Shown: piece after piece, positions 9,081 to 20,000 of the stretch | Numbering within the stretch: position 1 is the first letter of the stretch | Layout of the letters: each line of letters starts with the position of its first letter | Assembly (NCBI RefSeq): GCF_900090295.1 | Contig: NZ_LT607753.1 | Coordinates: 1,364,001 to 1,428,000, forward strand | DNA: 64,000 nt | Source of the DNA: Micromonospora coxensis | GTDB lineage: Bacteria > Actinomycetota > Actinomycetes > Mycobacteriales > Micromonosporaceae | Direction: 5' to 3' | Made by a program: the position numbers and the translations under genes | Notes under the pieces: generated by a model | The model's input: only the letters and a program-made list of their open reading frames with translations | What the model was told of the DNA's origin: nothing | Database searches by the model: none

Positions 9081-10370
9081 TCACGGCAGGACCCCCTTCG
9101 ACTCCAGGGCGTCGGCGATGGCCTGACGCAGGTCGTCGGCGGTCCGCTCCGGCTCGATCGCCGAGGGCGGCGACAGGATCGCCGACATCACCGTGGAGAT
9201 GCTCTGGTACGCCGGGGTCAGCGGTCGGACCGCCGGCTCCTTCAGCTCCTCCAGGATGGTCTCCTTCATCGGGTACGCCTCGGCCATCTCCGGGTCGTCG
9301 TAGACCTTCTCGATGGTCGGCGGCACGCCGTCGTTGATCGCGGAGAACTTCTGGTTCTTCTCGTTGCGGATGCACCGGGCCGCCTCGAAGGACTCCGTCG
9401 GGTACTTGGAGTACGCGCTGACGGCCATGTTCACCCCGCCGATGGTGACCTTGCTGGGGGTGTTCGCGTCGATGCCCGGCACCCGCGCCCACTTGACCTT
9501 CTTCGCCAGCTCCGGATCGGCCTCCTGCAACGCCGGGTAGACGAAGGGCCAGTTGACCTGGAACGCGCCGTCGCCGGACTGGAACTCCAGCCGGACCGGG
9601 TCCTCGGTGGCGTTGCTGAACGACGGCGACGTCACGCCCGACGTGGCGAACCGCTTGAGCTGGTCGAGCGCCTTGACGGTGCCCTCGTCCATCACGGCCT
9701 GCTTGCCGTCGTCGCTGAGGATCTTGCCGCCGGCGCTCTCGGCCAGGGTGTTGTAGAGGACGACCAGGCCCTCGTACTGGGCGCCCATGGTGAGCACCTG
9801 GTACGGCTTGCCCTGCCCCTTGAGGTCCTGGGCCACCTTGATCATGTCGTCCCAGGTCTTCGGCGCCTCGGGCACCAGGTCGGTGCGGTACCAGAGCAGC
9901 TGGACGTTGGTGTTCTTCGGCGCGCCGTAGAGCCGGCCCTCGTAGCGGGCGGTGTCCAGCGGGCCGCTGAGCGTCCCCTGCTCCACCTCGGCCTTGTCCT
10001 GGCCGGTCCACTCGCGGATCCAGTCCGCGCTGGCGAACTCCTGGGTCCAGGTGACGTCCAGGCCGAGCACGTCCATGCCGCTGTCCTCGGCGGCGAGCCG
10101 GCGGACCAGCTGCACCCGCTGGTCGTCGGCCTGCCGGGGCAGCACCCGGTACGCGATCCGGTAGCGGCCCTGCGCCTGCGCGTTGCAGTCGTCGACCACC
10201 TTCTGCAGGTTCTGCTCCGGCGGGTAGTACAGGTTGATGGTGGGCGTACCGCCCTCGTCACCGGAGCCGCACGCGGCCAGCGGCGCGAGCAGCGCCAGCG
10301 CGGCCGCGGCCGCGCCGACCCGCACACCCGGGCGGCGCCGATGTCGGGTCGCTTCGGGGTCCCTCGTCAT
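9081..10370 (-). CDS. lpqY: Sugar-binding lipoprotein, LpqY-like (probable trehalose receptor)
   Basis: The protein has 429 residues from the ATG at 10370, which follows GGGGAGG. The signal peptide has a basic n-region (RHRRRPGVR), an Ala/Leu core and a lipobox with the lipidated Cys at 34 (LAAC). The mature part is a family 1 extracellular solute-binding protein. From memory of mycobacterial LpqY, the match runs over the whole length. The clearest stretches are PRQADDQRVQLVRRL, DVTWTQEFA, NTNVQLLWYR, KVTIGGVNMAV and the AVRPLTPAYQSIS region. Gene order receptor, permease, permease, ATPase also matches lpqY-sugABC. The system would bring in trehalose or a related alpha-glucoside. The call rests on recall, not a search. 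Confidence 0.82.
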   Translation of the reverse strand: MTRDPEATRHRRRPGVRVGAAAAALALLAPLAACGSGDEGGTPTINLYYPPEQNLQKVVDDCNAQAQGRYRIAYRVLPRQADDQRVQLVRRLAAEDSGMDVLGLDVTWTQEFASADWIREWTGQDKAEVEQGTLSGPLDTARYEGRLYGAPKNTNVQLLWYRTDLVPEAPKTWDDMIKVAQDLKGQGKPYQVLTMGAQYEGLVVLYNTLAESAGGKILSDDGKQAVMDEGTVKALDQLKRFATSGVTSPSFSNATEDPVRLEFQSGDGAFQVNWPFVYPALQEADPELAKKVKWARVPGIDANTPSKVTIGGVNMAVSAYSKYPTESFEAARCIRNEKNQKFSAINDGVPPTIEKVYDDPEMAEAYPMKETILEELKEPAVRPLTPAYQSISTVMSAILSPPSAIEPERTADDLRQAIADALESKGVLP

Positions 10371-10696
10371 CGCCCTCCCCCTCTTCTTCGGCGATAGACC
10401 GGGGAAGACACCCGTGCCCCGGCGCACGGCGGAACGTCTCCGGGGAGGATCAGGTTGCGGAGATCCCCTGCCCCGGACGTTTCGTGCGCCTACACTGCCC
10501 GACCTGCGAAGTCGCGAAACCTGGCCGACAGGAGACCGGACCGACAGCCCGCACTGTGGCCCGGATCACCGCCGGGCGACGGATCCGCGCCGGGCGACGG
10601 AGTCGAGTTCGGCGTCGGGGCAGGGGGTGGGTGCCGGATGGCGGGCCGGCTCGCGCGCGACGGCGCGACGGCGCACCCGCCCGGCATGATGAGGCG
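10371..10696. other. Divergent intergenic region between lpqY and the VOC gene
   Basis: This stretch holds no convincing gene. It must carry the promoters for the importer and for the VOC gene. Two identical 13-base copies of GCCGGGCGACGGA lie 18 bases apart (10571-10583, 10589-10601). A -10-like CATGAT sits just before the VOC start. I saw no clear operator palindrome for the importer. Confidence 0.5.
10685..10690 (+). promoter_or_regulatory. Candidate -10 element of the VOC gene
   Basis: CATGAT ends 6 bases before the ATG at 10697, the spacing expected for a leaderless transcript. A GAGG in the same gap could alternatively act as a weak ribosome site. Confidence 0.35.
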
Positions 10697-11401
10697 ATGA
10701 TCGCGCGCTTCAAGGACCTGTGCATGGACGCCGCCGACCCCCACGCGCTCGGCGGGTTCTGGGCCGACCTGCTCGACGGCGACCTCGTCGACACCGGCGA
10801 CGGGGACGCCCGGATCGACCCGCGCGCCGCCGGCCCGTCCGCCGAGTCGATCTGGGTGAACCGGGTACCCGAGCCGCGCACCGGCAGGACCCGGGTGCAC
10901 CTGGACCTCCGGTTGGCCGACACCGGTCCACAGGGGCTGTCGGCGGCCGGCGCGCGACTGGTCCGCGAGCCGGACACCGAGATCGACTGGTGGGTGCTGG
11001 CCGACCCGGAGGGCAACCAGTTCCGCGCCTTCGCCCGCCGCGGGGACGCCCGGCCCGGCGTCTTCCGGCTGGTGGTGGAGAGCGCCGACCCGGTCGCCCA
11101 GGCGAGCTGGTGGGCCGGCGTGACGGGCGGGACGGTGGAGACCTCCCCGGAGGGGCCCGCGTCGGTGACCGACGCCGCCGGTTTCCCCTGGGAGCGCTGG
11201 GTGTTCGACCCGGTGCCGGAGCGCAAGCGGGTGAAGAACCGGGTGCACTGGGACGTGGAACTGACCGGCCCGGACGCCACCGCGCTGATCTCGGCCGGCG
11301 CGACGCTGCTGCGCGAGCCGGACGAGCGGATCGGCTGGTGGGTGCTGGCCGACCCGGAGGGCAACGAGTTCTGCGCCTTCCGCCCACGCCCCACGACCTG
11401 A
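10697..11401 (+). CDS. VOC/glyoxalase-like two-module protein
   Basis: This 234-residue protein is made of two similar halves. Each starts with a strand-helix pattern about substrate deviation (FKDLCMDAADPHALGGFWADLL and FRLVVESADPVAQASWWAGV). Each ends with the same signature, WWVLADPEGNQF at about residue 100 and WWVLADPEGNEF near the C-terminus. This matches actinobacterial glyoxalase-like (VOC superfamily) proteins related to bleomycin-resistance and dioxygenase folds. The substrate and metal use are unknown. The near-identical repeat of the two halves suggests internal duplication. Confidence 0.8.
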   Translation: MIARFKDLCMDAADPHALGGFWADLLDGDLVDTGDGDARIDPRAAGPSAESIWVNRVPEPRTGRTRVHLDLRLADTGPQGLSAAGARLVREPDTEIDWWVLADPEGNQFRAFARRGDARPGVFRLVVESADPVAQASWWAGVTGGTVETSPEGPASVTDAAGFPWERWVFDPVPERKRVKNRVHWDVELTGPDATALISAGATLLREPDERIGWWVLADPEGNEFCAFRPRPTT

Positions 11402-11611
11402 CCGGCGTGTCCCACCAGGTGGGCGTGGTGGGGCTACCCTGCGCCCGCCCGGTGGACTAGCGTCAGGTCAGCTCCCCCGCCAGCGCGTCGCCGTCGAAGT
11501 CGATACGCCTCCGGCAGACCCCCAGCCCGCCCGATCGGTTGGTTCTCGCGCGAACTCCCCTCTGCCGTTCCACCGGTTGGGCAGGATCGTCACCAACGAG
11601 GAGGTGCCGTC

Positions 11612-12043
11612 GTGCAGGACACCCGCGCTCTCGCCCTGACGTTCGAGGTGAGCGGCCTGCCACCGGTCAAGACCGAGGCGCTGTCCATCTTCGCCGCCGG
11701 ACACCGGCAGGCGACGAGGGTCCGCGCCCTGCTCCAGGCGGCCTGTGCCGCGGCCCAGCGCACCGGCTGGACGCCGCTGTCCGGGCCGGTCGAGGTCGAC
11801 CTGATCCTGCGCTGCCCGCCCGGGCACCGCACCTCGGACGCCAGCACCCTGCTCGGCGGGGTGTGCGCGGTGCTCCAGGACAAGAAGCGGGTCGCCAACA
11901 TCGGGCTGGCCCACCTCGGCGTCCTGGTCGACGTCGCGCTCTACGACGACGACCGGCAGATCCGGCGACTGTCGTACGTCGAGGAGCCCGCGGAGGACTT
12001 CTCGTACCAGGTGCGGGTGGCCGCCGTACCGGTCGTGGTTTGA
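11612..12043 (+). CDS. RusA-like fold protein with degenerate active site
   Basis: The protein has 143 residues from a GTG that follows GAGGAGG by about 6 bases. I see no full match to a named family. The centre, however, resembles the Holliday-junction resolvase RusA fold: a helix (DASTLLGGVCAVLQ) containing Asp76, then a strand and a Y-D-D-D-R-Q-I element at 111-117. RusA enzymes carry a D-x-D-N motif with a following Lys, then a D-D-x-Q-I element. Here the second element is present but the first is reduced to S-D-A-S and the Lys is missing. Resolvase activity is therefore doubtful. It lies 47 bases upstream of a small hypothetical gene, and the two are probably co-transcribed. Confidence 0.6.
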   Translation: MQDTRALALTFEVSGLPPVKTEALSIFAAGHRQATRVRALLQAACAAAQRTGWTPLSGPVEVDLILRCPPGHRTSDASTLLGGVCAVLQDKKRVANIGLAHLGVLVDVALYDDDRQIRRLSYVEEPAEDFSYQVRVAAVPVVV

Positions 12044-12090
12044 CCGTCGCCCGCGATGGGGTATCGCGGACGCCGACGAAGGGAGCGCCG

Positions 12091-12366
12091 ATGTCGGAGC
12101 CACATGTCACGTTGGACCCGCGCGGGCTGGACCCGGTGCAGCAGAAGCTGCGCGGCCCGTTGGAGGACCAGCTGACCTCGGCTTTGCAGGCGGCCACGGA
12201 CCGGGTCCGCGCCAGCTACGCCGGGGAGCCGGTCGAGCAGGTCTGCCAGCGGTTGCTCGACGAGACCCGCTCGGGCCTGCACCCCGACATCGCCGCCGGG
12301 TTCACCCCGGACATGGACGAGTTCTGCCGGGTGGCGGTGGCGATCGTGCGCGGCGAGCTCTCCTGA
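12091..12366 (+). CDS. Small hypothetical helical protein
   Basis: This is a 91-residue, mostly helical, acidic protein with no signal peptide or membrane segment. Its segments include LDPRGLDPVQQKLRGPLEDQL and VCQRLLDETRSGLHPDIA. I do not recognise it. The ATG is preceded by AAGGGAG. A strong terminator hairpin follows the stop, so it is the last gene of the short unit that starts with the RusA-like protein. Confidence 0.65.
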   Translation: MSEPHVTLDPRGLDPVQQKLRGPLEDQLTSALQAATDRVRASYAGEPVEQVCQRLLDETRSGLHPDIAAGFTPDMDEFCRVAVAIVRGELS

Positions 12367-12377
12367 CCCACGCGTGG

Positions 12378-12412
12378 ACCGACCACGCCGGCCCGCTGCC
12401 GGCGTGGTCGGT
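12378..12412 (+). terminator. Terminator hairpin after the 91-residue gene
   Basis: There are perfect 14-base arms (12378-12391 and 12399-12412) around a seven-base loop, starting 11 bases after the stop codon. Confidence 0.85.
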
Positions 12413-12868
12413 GCCATTCCGAGGATGTGCGCGCCCGGGCGCTTTCCGGCGGCCGCGAAATGGCGATCCACAATTACGGCGGGCCGATGTAACGCGGGCG
12501 GGGCGGGCGACGCTTCTGTTTCCCGGGGATCGGACCGGCACCGGCGACAATTGTGCCGGCGGGTCAGGACCGGGTCCGCAACTCCCCGGTCCTGACCGCC
12601 AGCCGTCCGGCGTGGTAGCGGAATTCGCCGATGGGCGCGGCGGGCGTGGCACGCCGCTCACGCCGGGCCCATCTCGGCGAGCCGGCCCGCCTGCACTCAG
12701 CTCCACGGTGCCCAACTACCGGACTTCGGCGCGTTCGGCGACTCACCCCGAAGAGCCGCGAACGCGCGCCCAGGTTAGGCAGCCGAGGGCCGGCCGGACA
12801 AGCATTCCGGGGCCCTGGGGAATGTGATTGACACCAATTCTGAATTGCGGCATGTCCACGTAACGTCG
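12413..12868. other. Palindrome-rich intergenic region without a recognised protein gene
   Basis: Frames here lack the codon bias of the neighbours, and the base composition is less GC-rich than the surroundings. It holds an imperfect palindrome around ACAATTGT (about 12541-12560), a perfect 13-base-arm hairpin (12562-12597), and a 13-base palindrome CAATTCTGAATTG (12835-12847) just after TTGACA. The hairpin has no upstream gene of its own, so a small RNA ending there is possible. Confidence 0.45.
12562..12597. terminator. Orphan terminator-like hairpin
   Basis: There are perfect 13-base arms (12562-12574 and 12585-12597) with a ten-base loop, about 190 bases downstream of the nearest rightward stop and 270 bases beyond the nearest leftward stop. 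Confidence 0.6.
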
Positions 12869-13660
12869 TCAGCCGGCCTGACGCTGTTTCCCCTCGAAGT
12901 GATCCGTCTGCTCACCCGCCGGCGGGGCGGCGGAGAGCGCTCCCGCCCACCACGCCCCGACGATCGAGGCGAGCGCCACCAGGTGCAGCAGCCGTACCCC
13001 GGCGGGCCCGGGGACGGCGGCGGACGGCAGGCCGGGCAGCACCGCCGCCCCGACGCCGGTGACGACGAGCGCCGCGCCCCAGAAGGCGGCCGGCCGGGCC
13101 GGCGGCGCCGGTGGGCGGACCCCGTCGAAGATCTGCCCGCGGCGCGCCGCCCGCCACGCCAGCGCCAGCACGACGACGCCGCCGACGGCGCTGCCGACCA
13201 GGTCCGAGGCCGTCCACCAGTGCACACCGGTGGCCGCGTGGAAGTCCCGCACCCCGACCAGGCGCAGCCACCGTTCGGTGTGCATGACCCGGTCCCAGGC
13301 CACATGGCTGAACGCGCCGATCAGCACCGAGCATACGGTGACCTGCCAGGGATGGCGGACCGTGCCGAGCGCCGCGTAGTCGCACCAGGCGAAGACCCGC
13401 CGGGCCGGCAGGTGCACGGCGACACCGGCGACGACCCGACGGACGATCCAGGCGTACGCCAGCGCCACCGGCAGGCACCACCACAGCAACCCGCCCAGCG
13501 TGTGGGGCCGCATGCCCAGGTCGAGACGGGTGCCGCTGAACAGGTACGCCACGTCCGGCGCCACCGCGCCGGTGGCCAGCGCCACCCCGTCGAACCAGTG
13601 CGGTCGCCACAGTTTCAGCGGCAGCACCGGCGCCAGGTGCGACGGGAAGGTCAGGGGCAC
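12869..13660 (-). CDS. DUF4184 family integral membrane protein
   Basis: The protein has 263 residues, starting at a GTG (VPLTFPSHLAPVLPLK). The N-terminal PSH motif, the GAVAPDVAYL segment, the central GAFSHVAWDRVMH and the HWWTASDLVGSAVGG stretch fit the DUF4184 family. That family shares His and Asp positions with phospholipase C-like or metal-dependent membrane hydrolases. Six to seven hydrophobic helices are predicted. The function is unknown. It stands alone, downstream of the HAD gene in the same direction. Confidence 0.8.
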   Translation of the reverse strand: MPLTFPSHLAPVLPLKLWRPHWFDGVALATGAVAPDVAYLFSGTRLDLGMRPHTLGGLLWWCLPVALAYAWIVRRVVAGVAVHLPARRVFAWCDYAALGTVRHPWQVTVCSVLIGAFSHVAWDRVMHTERWLRLVGVRDFHAATGVHWWTASDLVGSAVGGVVVLALAWRAARRGQIFDGVRPPAPPARPAAFWGAALVVTGVGAAVLPGLPSAAVPGPAGVRLLHLVALASIVGAWWAGALSAAPPAGEQTDHFEGKQRQAG

Positions 13661-13688
13661 GAGCCGGACGTTACCCGGCGCGGGCCGC

Positions 13689-14387
13689 TCAGAAGTGCCG
13701 AAGCAGGTCGGTGAACTCCTTCAGCACCAACACCCCGGAGTCGTCCGGGTCGAGTTCGTCGTGTTCGAGCACCCAGGTGTTGTCGTTCGGGATGAGGACC
13801 GCGTTCATCCCGGCCGCCCGGGCCGGCAGGATGTCCGACCTCGGGGAGTTGCCGATCATCCAGGAGCGCCCCGGCTCGAAGGCGTGCTCGCCGATCAGCC
13901 ACCGGTAGGTCGCCACGTCCTTCTCCGGCACGATGTGCGCGGCGTCGAAGTGGTGCAGCAGGCCGCACGCGTCGAGCTTGCGCTGCTGCTCCTCCCGCTC
14001 GCCCTTGGTCAGCAGCAGCAGCTCGTACCGGCCGGCGAGGGCGTCGAGGGTGTCCGCGACGCCGGGCATCAGCTCGACCTGGTGGGCGATCAGCGCGGCG
14101 GCCAGTTCGTCGATCTCCCGGCGCTCCCGCTCGGTGGCCGGGCGCTCCCGCAGCCGCTCCAGGCACTCGCCCAGGCTGCGCAGGAAGACCTTGCTGCCGT
14201 ACCCGTGCACGACGGCGTTGGCCCGCTCGATGTCGTCCAGGACGGCGCGGATCTCGGCCCGGTCGAGCGTGGGATGGGCGAGCCAGTCCAGGAAGTCGTC
14301 GATCACCCGCTCGAACACGACGTTGTTCTCCCAGAGCGTGTCGTCGGCGTCGAAGACGAGCACCGCCGCGTCCCGGCGCTGTTCCAT
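13689..14387 (-). CDS. HAD superfamily hydrolase
   Basis: This is a 232-residue cytosolic phosphatase-type HAD. Motif I is VFDADDT, with nucleophile Asp13 and acid/base Asp15. The helical cap spans roughly residues 20-95. Motif II is LLLTKG (Thr), motif III Lys lies in VPEKDV, and motif IV is GNSPRSDI. Such enzymes dephosphorylate small phosphate esters through an aspartyl-phosphate. The substrate is unknown. The ATG follows GGGAGGG. The gene lies 54 bases downstream of the TetR regulator, in the same direction. Confidence 0.88.
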   Translation of the reverse strand: MEQRRDAAVLVFDADDTLWENNVVFERVIDDFLDWLAHPTLDRAEIRAVLDDIERANAVVHGYGSKVFLRSLGECLERLRERPATERERREIDELAAALIAHQVELMPGVADTLDALAGRYELLLLTKGEREEQQRKLDACGLLHHFDAAHIVPEKDVATYRWLIGEHAFEPGRSWMIGNSPRSDILPARAAGMNAVLIPNDNTWVLEHDELDPDDSGVLVLKEFTDLLRHF

Positions 14388-14441
14388 CGGTCCCTCCCGG
14401 TCAGGCGTTCGGCGCCACGCTACTGCGCGCCGTCGGCCCGG

Positions 14442-15035
14442 TCATCCGGGTTCCGTCGGACCCGCCCCCCGGGCGAGCAGCCCGACCGCGATCATCTGCT
14501 CGCGCTGTTCCTGCGTGTCCGGGCGCAGCCGGCCACCCCGGGTCAGCATGACCGTGCCGTGCAGCAGCGCCCAGCCCACCTCGGCGAGCGTGTCCGGGTC
14601 GCGTCCGGCGGCCATCGGCGCCAGGGCCGCGCGCAGCTCGGCGAAGACCGCCCGGGGCGCCCCCGGCGTCGGGTCGCGACCGAGGGTGAGGTCCGGGGTG
14701 TGCGCGAGCATCGCGTCGTACACCTCGGGGTTGGCGTAGGCGAAGTCCAGGTAGGCGGTCACCACGGCCGGCCAGCCACCGTCGTCGCCCGCGGCGGAGC
14801 GGGCGGCGGCCAGCGCGGCGGCGAGGTCGGTGAAGCCGCCCAGCGCGACGGTCTCCACCAGTTCGGCCGGGTCCGGGAACTGGCGGTACAGGGCCTCGAT
14901 GTCGGTGCCGGTCCGCTCGGCCAACCGGCGACGGGTCACCGCCGCCCACCCCTCGGCCTCGGCCAACTGCCGGGCGACCGCGACGACGCGGTCCTGGTCG
15001 GCCGTCCCGGCGTCTGCTCCGTCTGTCGGCGACAT
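14442..15035 (-). CDS. TetR/AcrR family transcriptional regulator
   Basis: The protein has 197 residues from the ATG at 15035; a GTG at 15059 would add 8 residues. The N-terminal helix-turn-helix reads VTRRRLAERTGTDIEALYRQFPDPAELV, a good TetR recognition pattern. The C-terminal ligand domain is of the type with helices around YANPEVYDAMLAH and ALLHGTVMLTRGG. It would act as a dimeric repressor responding to an unknown small molecule. Its likely targets are itself and perhaps the HAD gene downstream. No operator was identified. Confidence 0.82.
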   Translation of the reverse strand: MSPTDGADAGTADQDRVVAVARQLAEAEGWAAVTRRRLAERTGTDIEALYRQFPDPAELVETVALGGFTDLAAALAAARSAAGDDGGWPAVVTAYLDFAYANPEVYDAMLAHTPDLTLGRDPTPGAPRAVFAELRAALAPMAAGRDPDTLAEVGWALLHGTVMLTRGGRLRPDTQEQREQMIAVGLLARGAGPTEPG

Positions 15036-15165
15036 CTCGTCGATGCTAGCGATCCGCACCCACGGCGACCGGCTCGCGACGGATTGTCGACTGTCGGTCG
15101 GGCCGTCACCCCGGCCGCGGTGGCGGCCCGACCGCCGGAGCGGGCGTCCCGGGCAGCCTCACCCG

Positions 15166-17874
<2,709 letters not shown>

Positions 17875-17919
17875 TGTCGTCGTGGCGTGTTACACCTCGC
17901 CGCAGTGGGAGGAAACCAC

Positions 17920-19860
17920 TTGATCGAGATTGCCTTCGGCCCTCAGGTCTGCGCCGATCCGGCCACCGGGACGACCCGGGAGTGGCTGGTCACCGACGGC
18001 CGGGGCGGGTACGCCATGGGCACGGTGAGCGGGCTGCGGACCCGGCGCTACCACGGGCTGCTGGTGACCGCCGGCGAGACCCCGGCGGCCCGCCGGGTGG
18101 GGCTGGTCAGCCTGGACCCGGCGGTCACCCTGCCGTCGGGCGCGCGGGTGCGCCTCGGCGCGCACGAGTGGTCCTCGGGGACGGTCGACCCGCGCGGCTT
18201 CGAGCTGCTGGAGCGCTTCGACCTGGTCGACGGGCTGCCCCGGTGGCGGTGGCGGATCGGTGACGTGGTGATCGAGCGGGAGCTGGCCATGACGCACGGC
18301 CGCTCCTGCGTGGCGGTGGTGCACCGGCTGCTCGCCGGGGGTCCGGTGCGGCTGGAGCTCTCGGCGGCCTGCACCTGGCGCGACGCGCACGGCGAGCGCC
18401 GTGCCGACGGCCCGGCGCCCCGGATGGAGCCGGTCGACGGCGGGGCGGTGATCGAGGGCTCGTACCGGCTGTCCGGGCCGGACTGGCGACCCGAGGGGCA
18501 GTGGTGGCTGGGGGTGCGCCACCGTGAGGAGGCCGCGCGGGGCCTGCACCCGGAGGAGGACCTCTGGTACGCCGGCCGGTTCGCCGGCGCGCTGGACCGC
18601 CCGGGCGACACCGTGTCGGTGCTGGCCTGGGCCGACGACCTGGCCGAGCAGCCGCCGCCGGCGACCGAGGTGGTGGCGGCGGCCCGGGCGCGGCACCGGG
18701 CGGTGGTGGCCGCCGCGAAGCCGGCCGATCCGGTCGGGGCGACGCTGGCCCTGGCGGCCGACGCGTTCGTGGTGCGCACCGGCGCCGGGCCGGACGTGGT
18801 GGCCGGCTACCCGTGGTTCGGCGCGTGGTCGCGGGACACCATGACCTCGTACGAGGGGTTGTTCCTCTGCACCGGCCGGGCCGAGGAGGGACGGGAACTG
18901 CTGCGGTCGTACGCGGCGACGCTGTCGGAGGGGATGCTGGCCAACACCGCCGACACCGGGCGGGTGGAGTACAACACGGTCGACGCGACGCTGTGGTTCC
19001 TGCACGCGGTGAGCCGGCACGTCACCGCCACCGGCGACACCGACCTGGGCGACGAGCTGCTGCCGGCGCTGCACGGGGTGGTCCGGGCGCACCTGGCCGG
19101 CACCCGGTACGGCATCGCGGTCGATCCGGCCGACGGGTTGATCACCCAGGGCGGCACCCCGGGCACCGCGCTGACCTGGATGGACGCCCGGGTGTACGGG
19201 GCGCCGGTGACCCCGCGCACCGGCAAGCCGGTGGAGGTCAACGCGCTCTGGATCAACGGGCTGGCCGGCCTGGCCGAGCTGACCGAGCTGGCCGGTCAGG
19301 ACGCCGCCGAGCTGTGGCGGCTGCACGCCCGGGCCACCGAGTCGTTCCGGCGGCGGTTCCCGGCGCCGGCCGGCTGGCTGCACGACGTGGTGGACGCTCC
19401 CGCGCCGGCCTACCCGCTGGGTGGGGCGGCGCACCACGACGACGACCTGCTCCGCCCCAACCAGCTGCTGGCCTGGTCGTTGCCGTACGCCCCGCTGGAG
19501 CCGGACCCGGCGACGCTGCGGCGGGTGGCGGGTGGGCTGTCCACCCCGCTCGGGCCGCGCAGCCTCTCCCCCGACTCGCCGGACTTCGCACCCCGGCACC
19601 GGGGCGGGCCGGCGGAGCGGGACACCGCCTACCACCAGGGAACCGTGTGGCCGTGGCTGATCGGACCGTTCGTCGACGCGTACCGGCGGGCCGGACTGCC
19701 CACCGATGACCTTCTGGTGGGTCTTGTGGGACATTTGGGGGAATTCGGCCTAGGCTCGGTGAGCGAGACGGCCGACGGCACCGCGCCGCACGCCGCCACC
19801 GGCTGCCCGTTCCAGGCGTGGTCGGTGGCCGAACTGCTGCGCGTCCACAAGGCCGGCTAG
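17920..19860 (+). CDS. Glycogen debranching enzyme (amylo-alpha-1,6-glucosidase family)
   Basis: The protein has 646 residues from a TTG start chosen because GGGAGG lies 7 bases before it and the protein then opens with LIEIAFGPQVCA. The N-terminal domain has EWLVTDGRGGYAMGTVSGLRTRRYHGLL, the hallmark of the GDE N-terminal domain. The catalytic (alpha/alpha)6 barrel carries YPWFGAWSRDTMTSYEGL (catalytic Asp), LTWMDA and AYHQGTVWPWLIGPF. Members hydrolyse alpha-1,6 branch points of glycogen-like glucans. The next gene on the same strand is a GT4 glucosyltransferase, which supports a role in alpha-glucan turnover. Confidence 0.9.
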   Translation: MIEIAFGPQVCADPATGTTREWLVTDGRGGYAMGTVSGLRTRRYHGLLVTAGETPAARRVGLVSLDPAVTLPSGARVRLGAHEWSSGTVDPRGFELLERFDLVDGLPRWRWRIGDVVIERELAMTHGRSCVAVVHRLLAGGPVRLELSAACTWRDAHGERRADGPAPRMEPVDGGAVIEGSYRLSGPDWRPEGQWWLGVRHREEAARGLHPEEDLWYAGRFAGALDRPGDTVSVLAWADDLAEQPPPATEVVAAARARHRAVVAAAKPADPVGATLALAADAFVVRTGAGPDVVAGYPWFGAWSRDTMTSYEGLFLCTGRAEEGRELLRSYAATLSEGMLANTADTGRVEYNTVDATLWFLHAVSRHVTATGDTDLGDELLPALHGVVRAHLAGTRYGIAVDPADGLITQGGTPGTALTWMDARVYGAPVTPRTGKPVEVNALWINGLAGLAELTELAGQDAAELWRLHARATESFRRRFPAPAGWLHDVVDAPAPAYPLGGAAHHDDDLLRPNQLLAWSLPYAPLEPDPATLRRVAGGLSTPLGPRSLSPDSPDFAPRHRGGPAERDTAYHQGTVWPWLIGPFVDAYRRAGLPTDDLLVGLVGHLGEFGLGSVSETADGTAPHAATGCPFQAWSVAELLRVHKAG

Positions 19861-20000
19861 GGGGCGTTACACACCGGCAATCACCGCGTCTCCGCTGGTT
19901 ATCCAGCGCTCGGCAGGATGGGCCCCGACCCCGGGCACGGACGGCGCCTCCCTCGCCGGTGGCACCGCGCGCGCCCAGGACACAACTCAAAGGGGGCCGC

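Noticed and set aside
10484..10696. Upstream extension of the VOC protein frame
   Set aside because: The codons give Arg/Gly-rich low-complexity text and the VOC fold begins at MIARFKDL, so the ATG at 10697 is the start.
12411..12827. 138-codon plus-strand and 137-codon minus-strand frames in the gap
   Set aside because: Neither has codon bias or domain text; both are Arg/Pro/Gly-rich noise.
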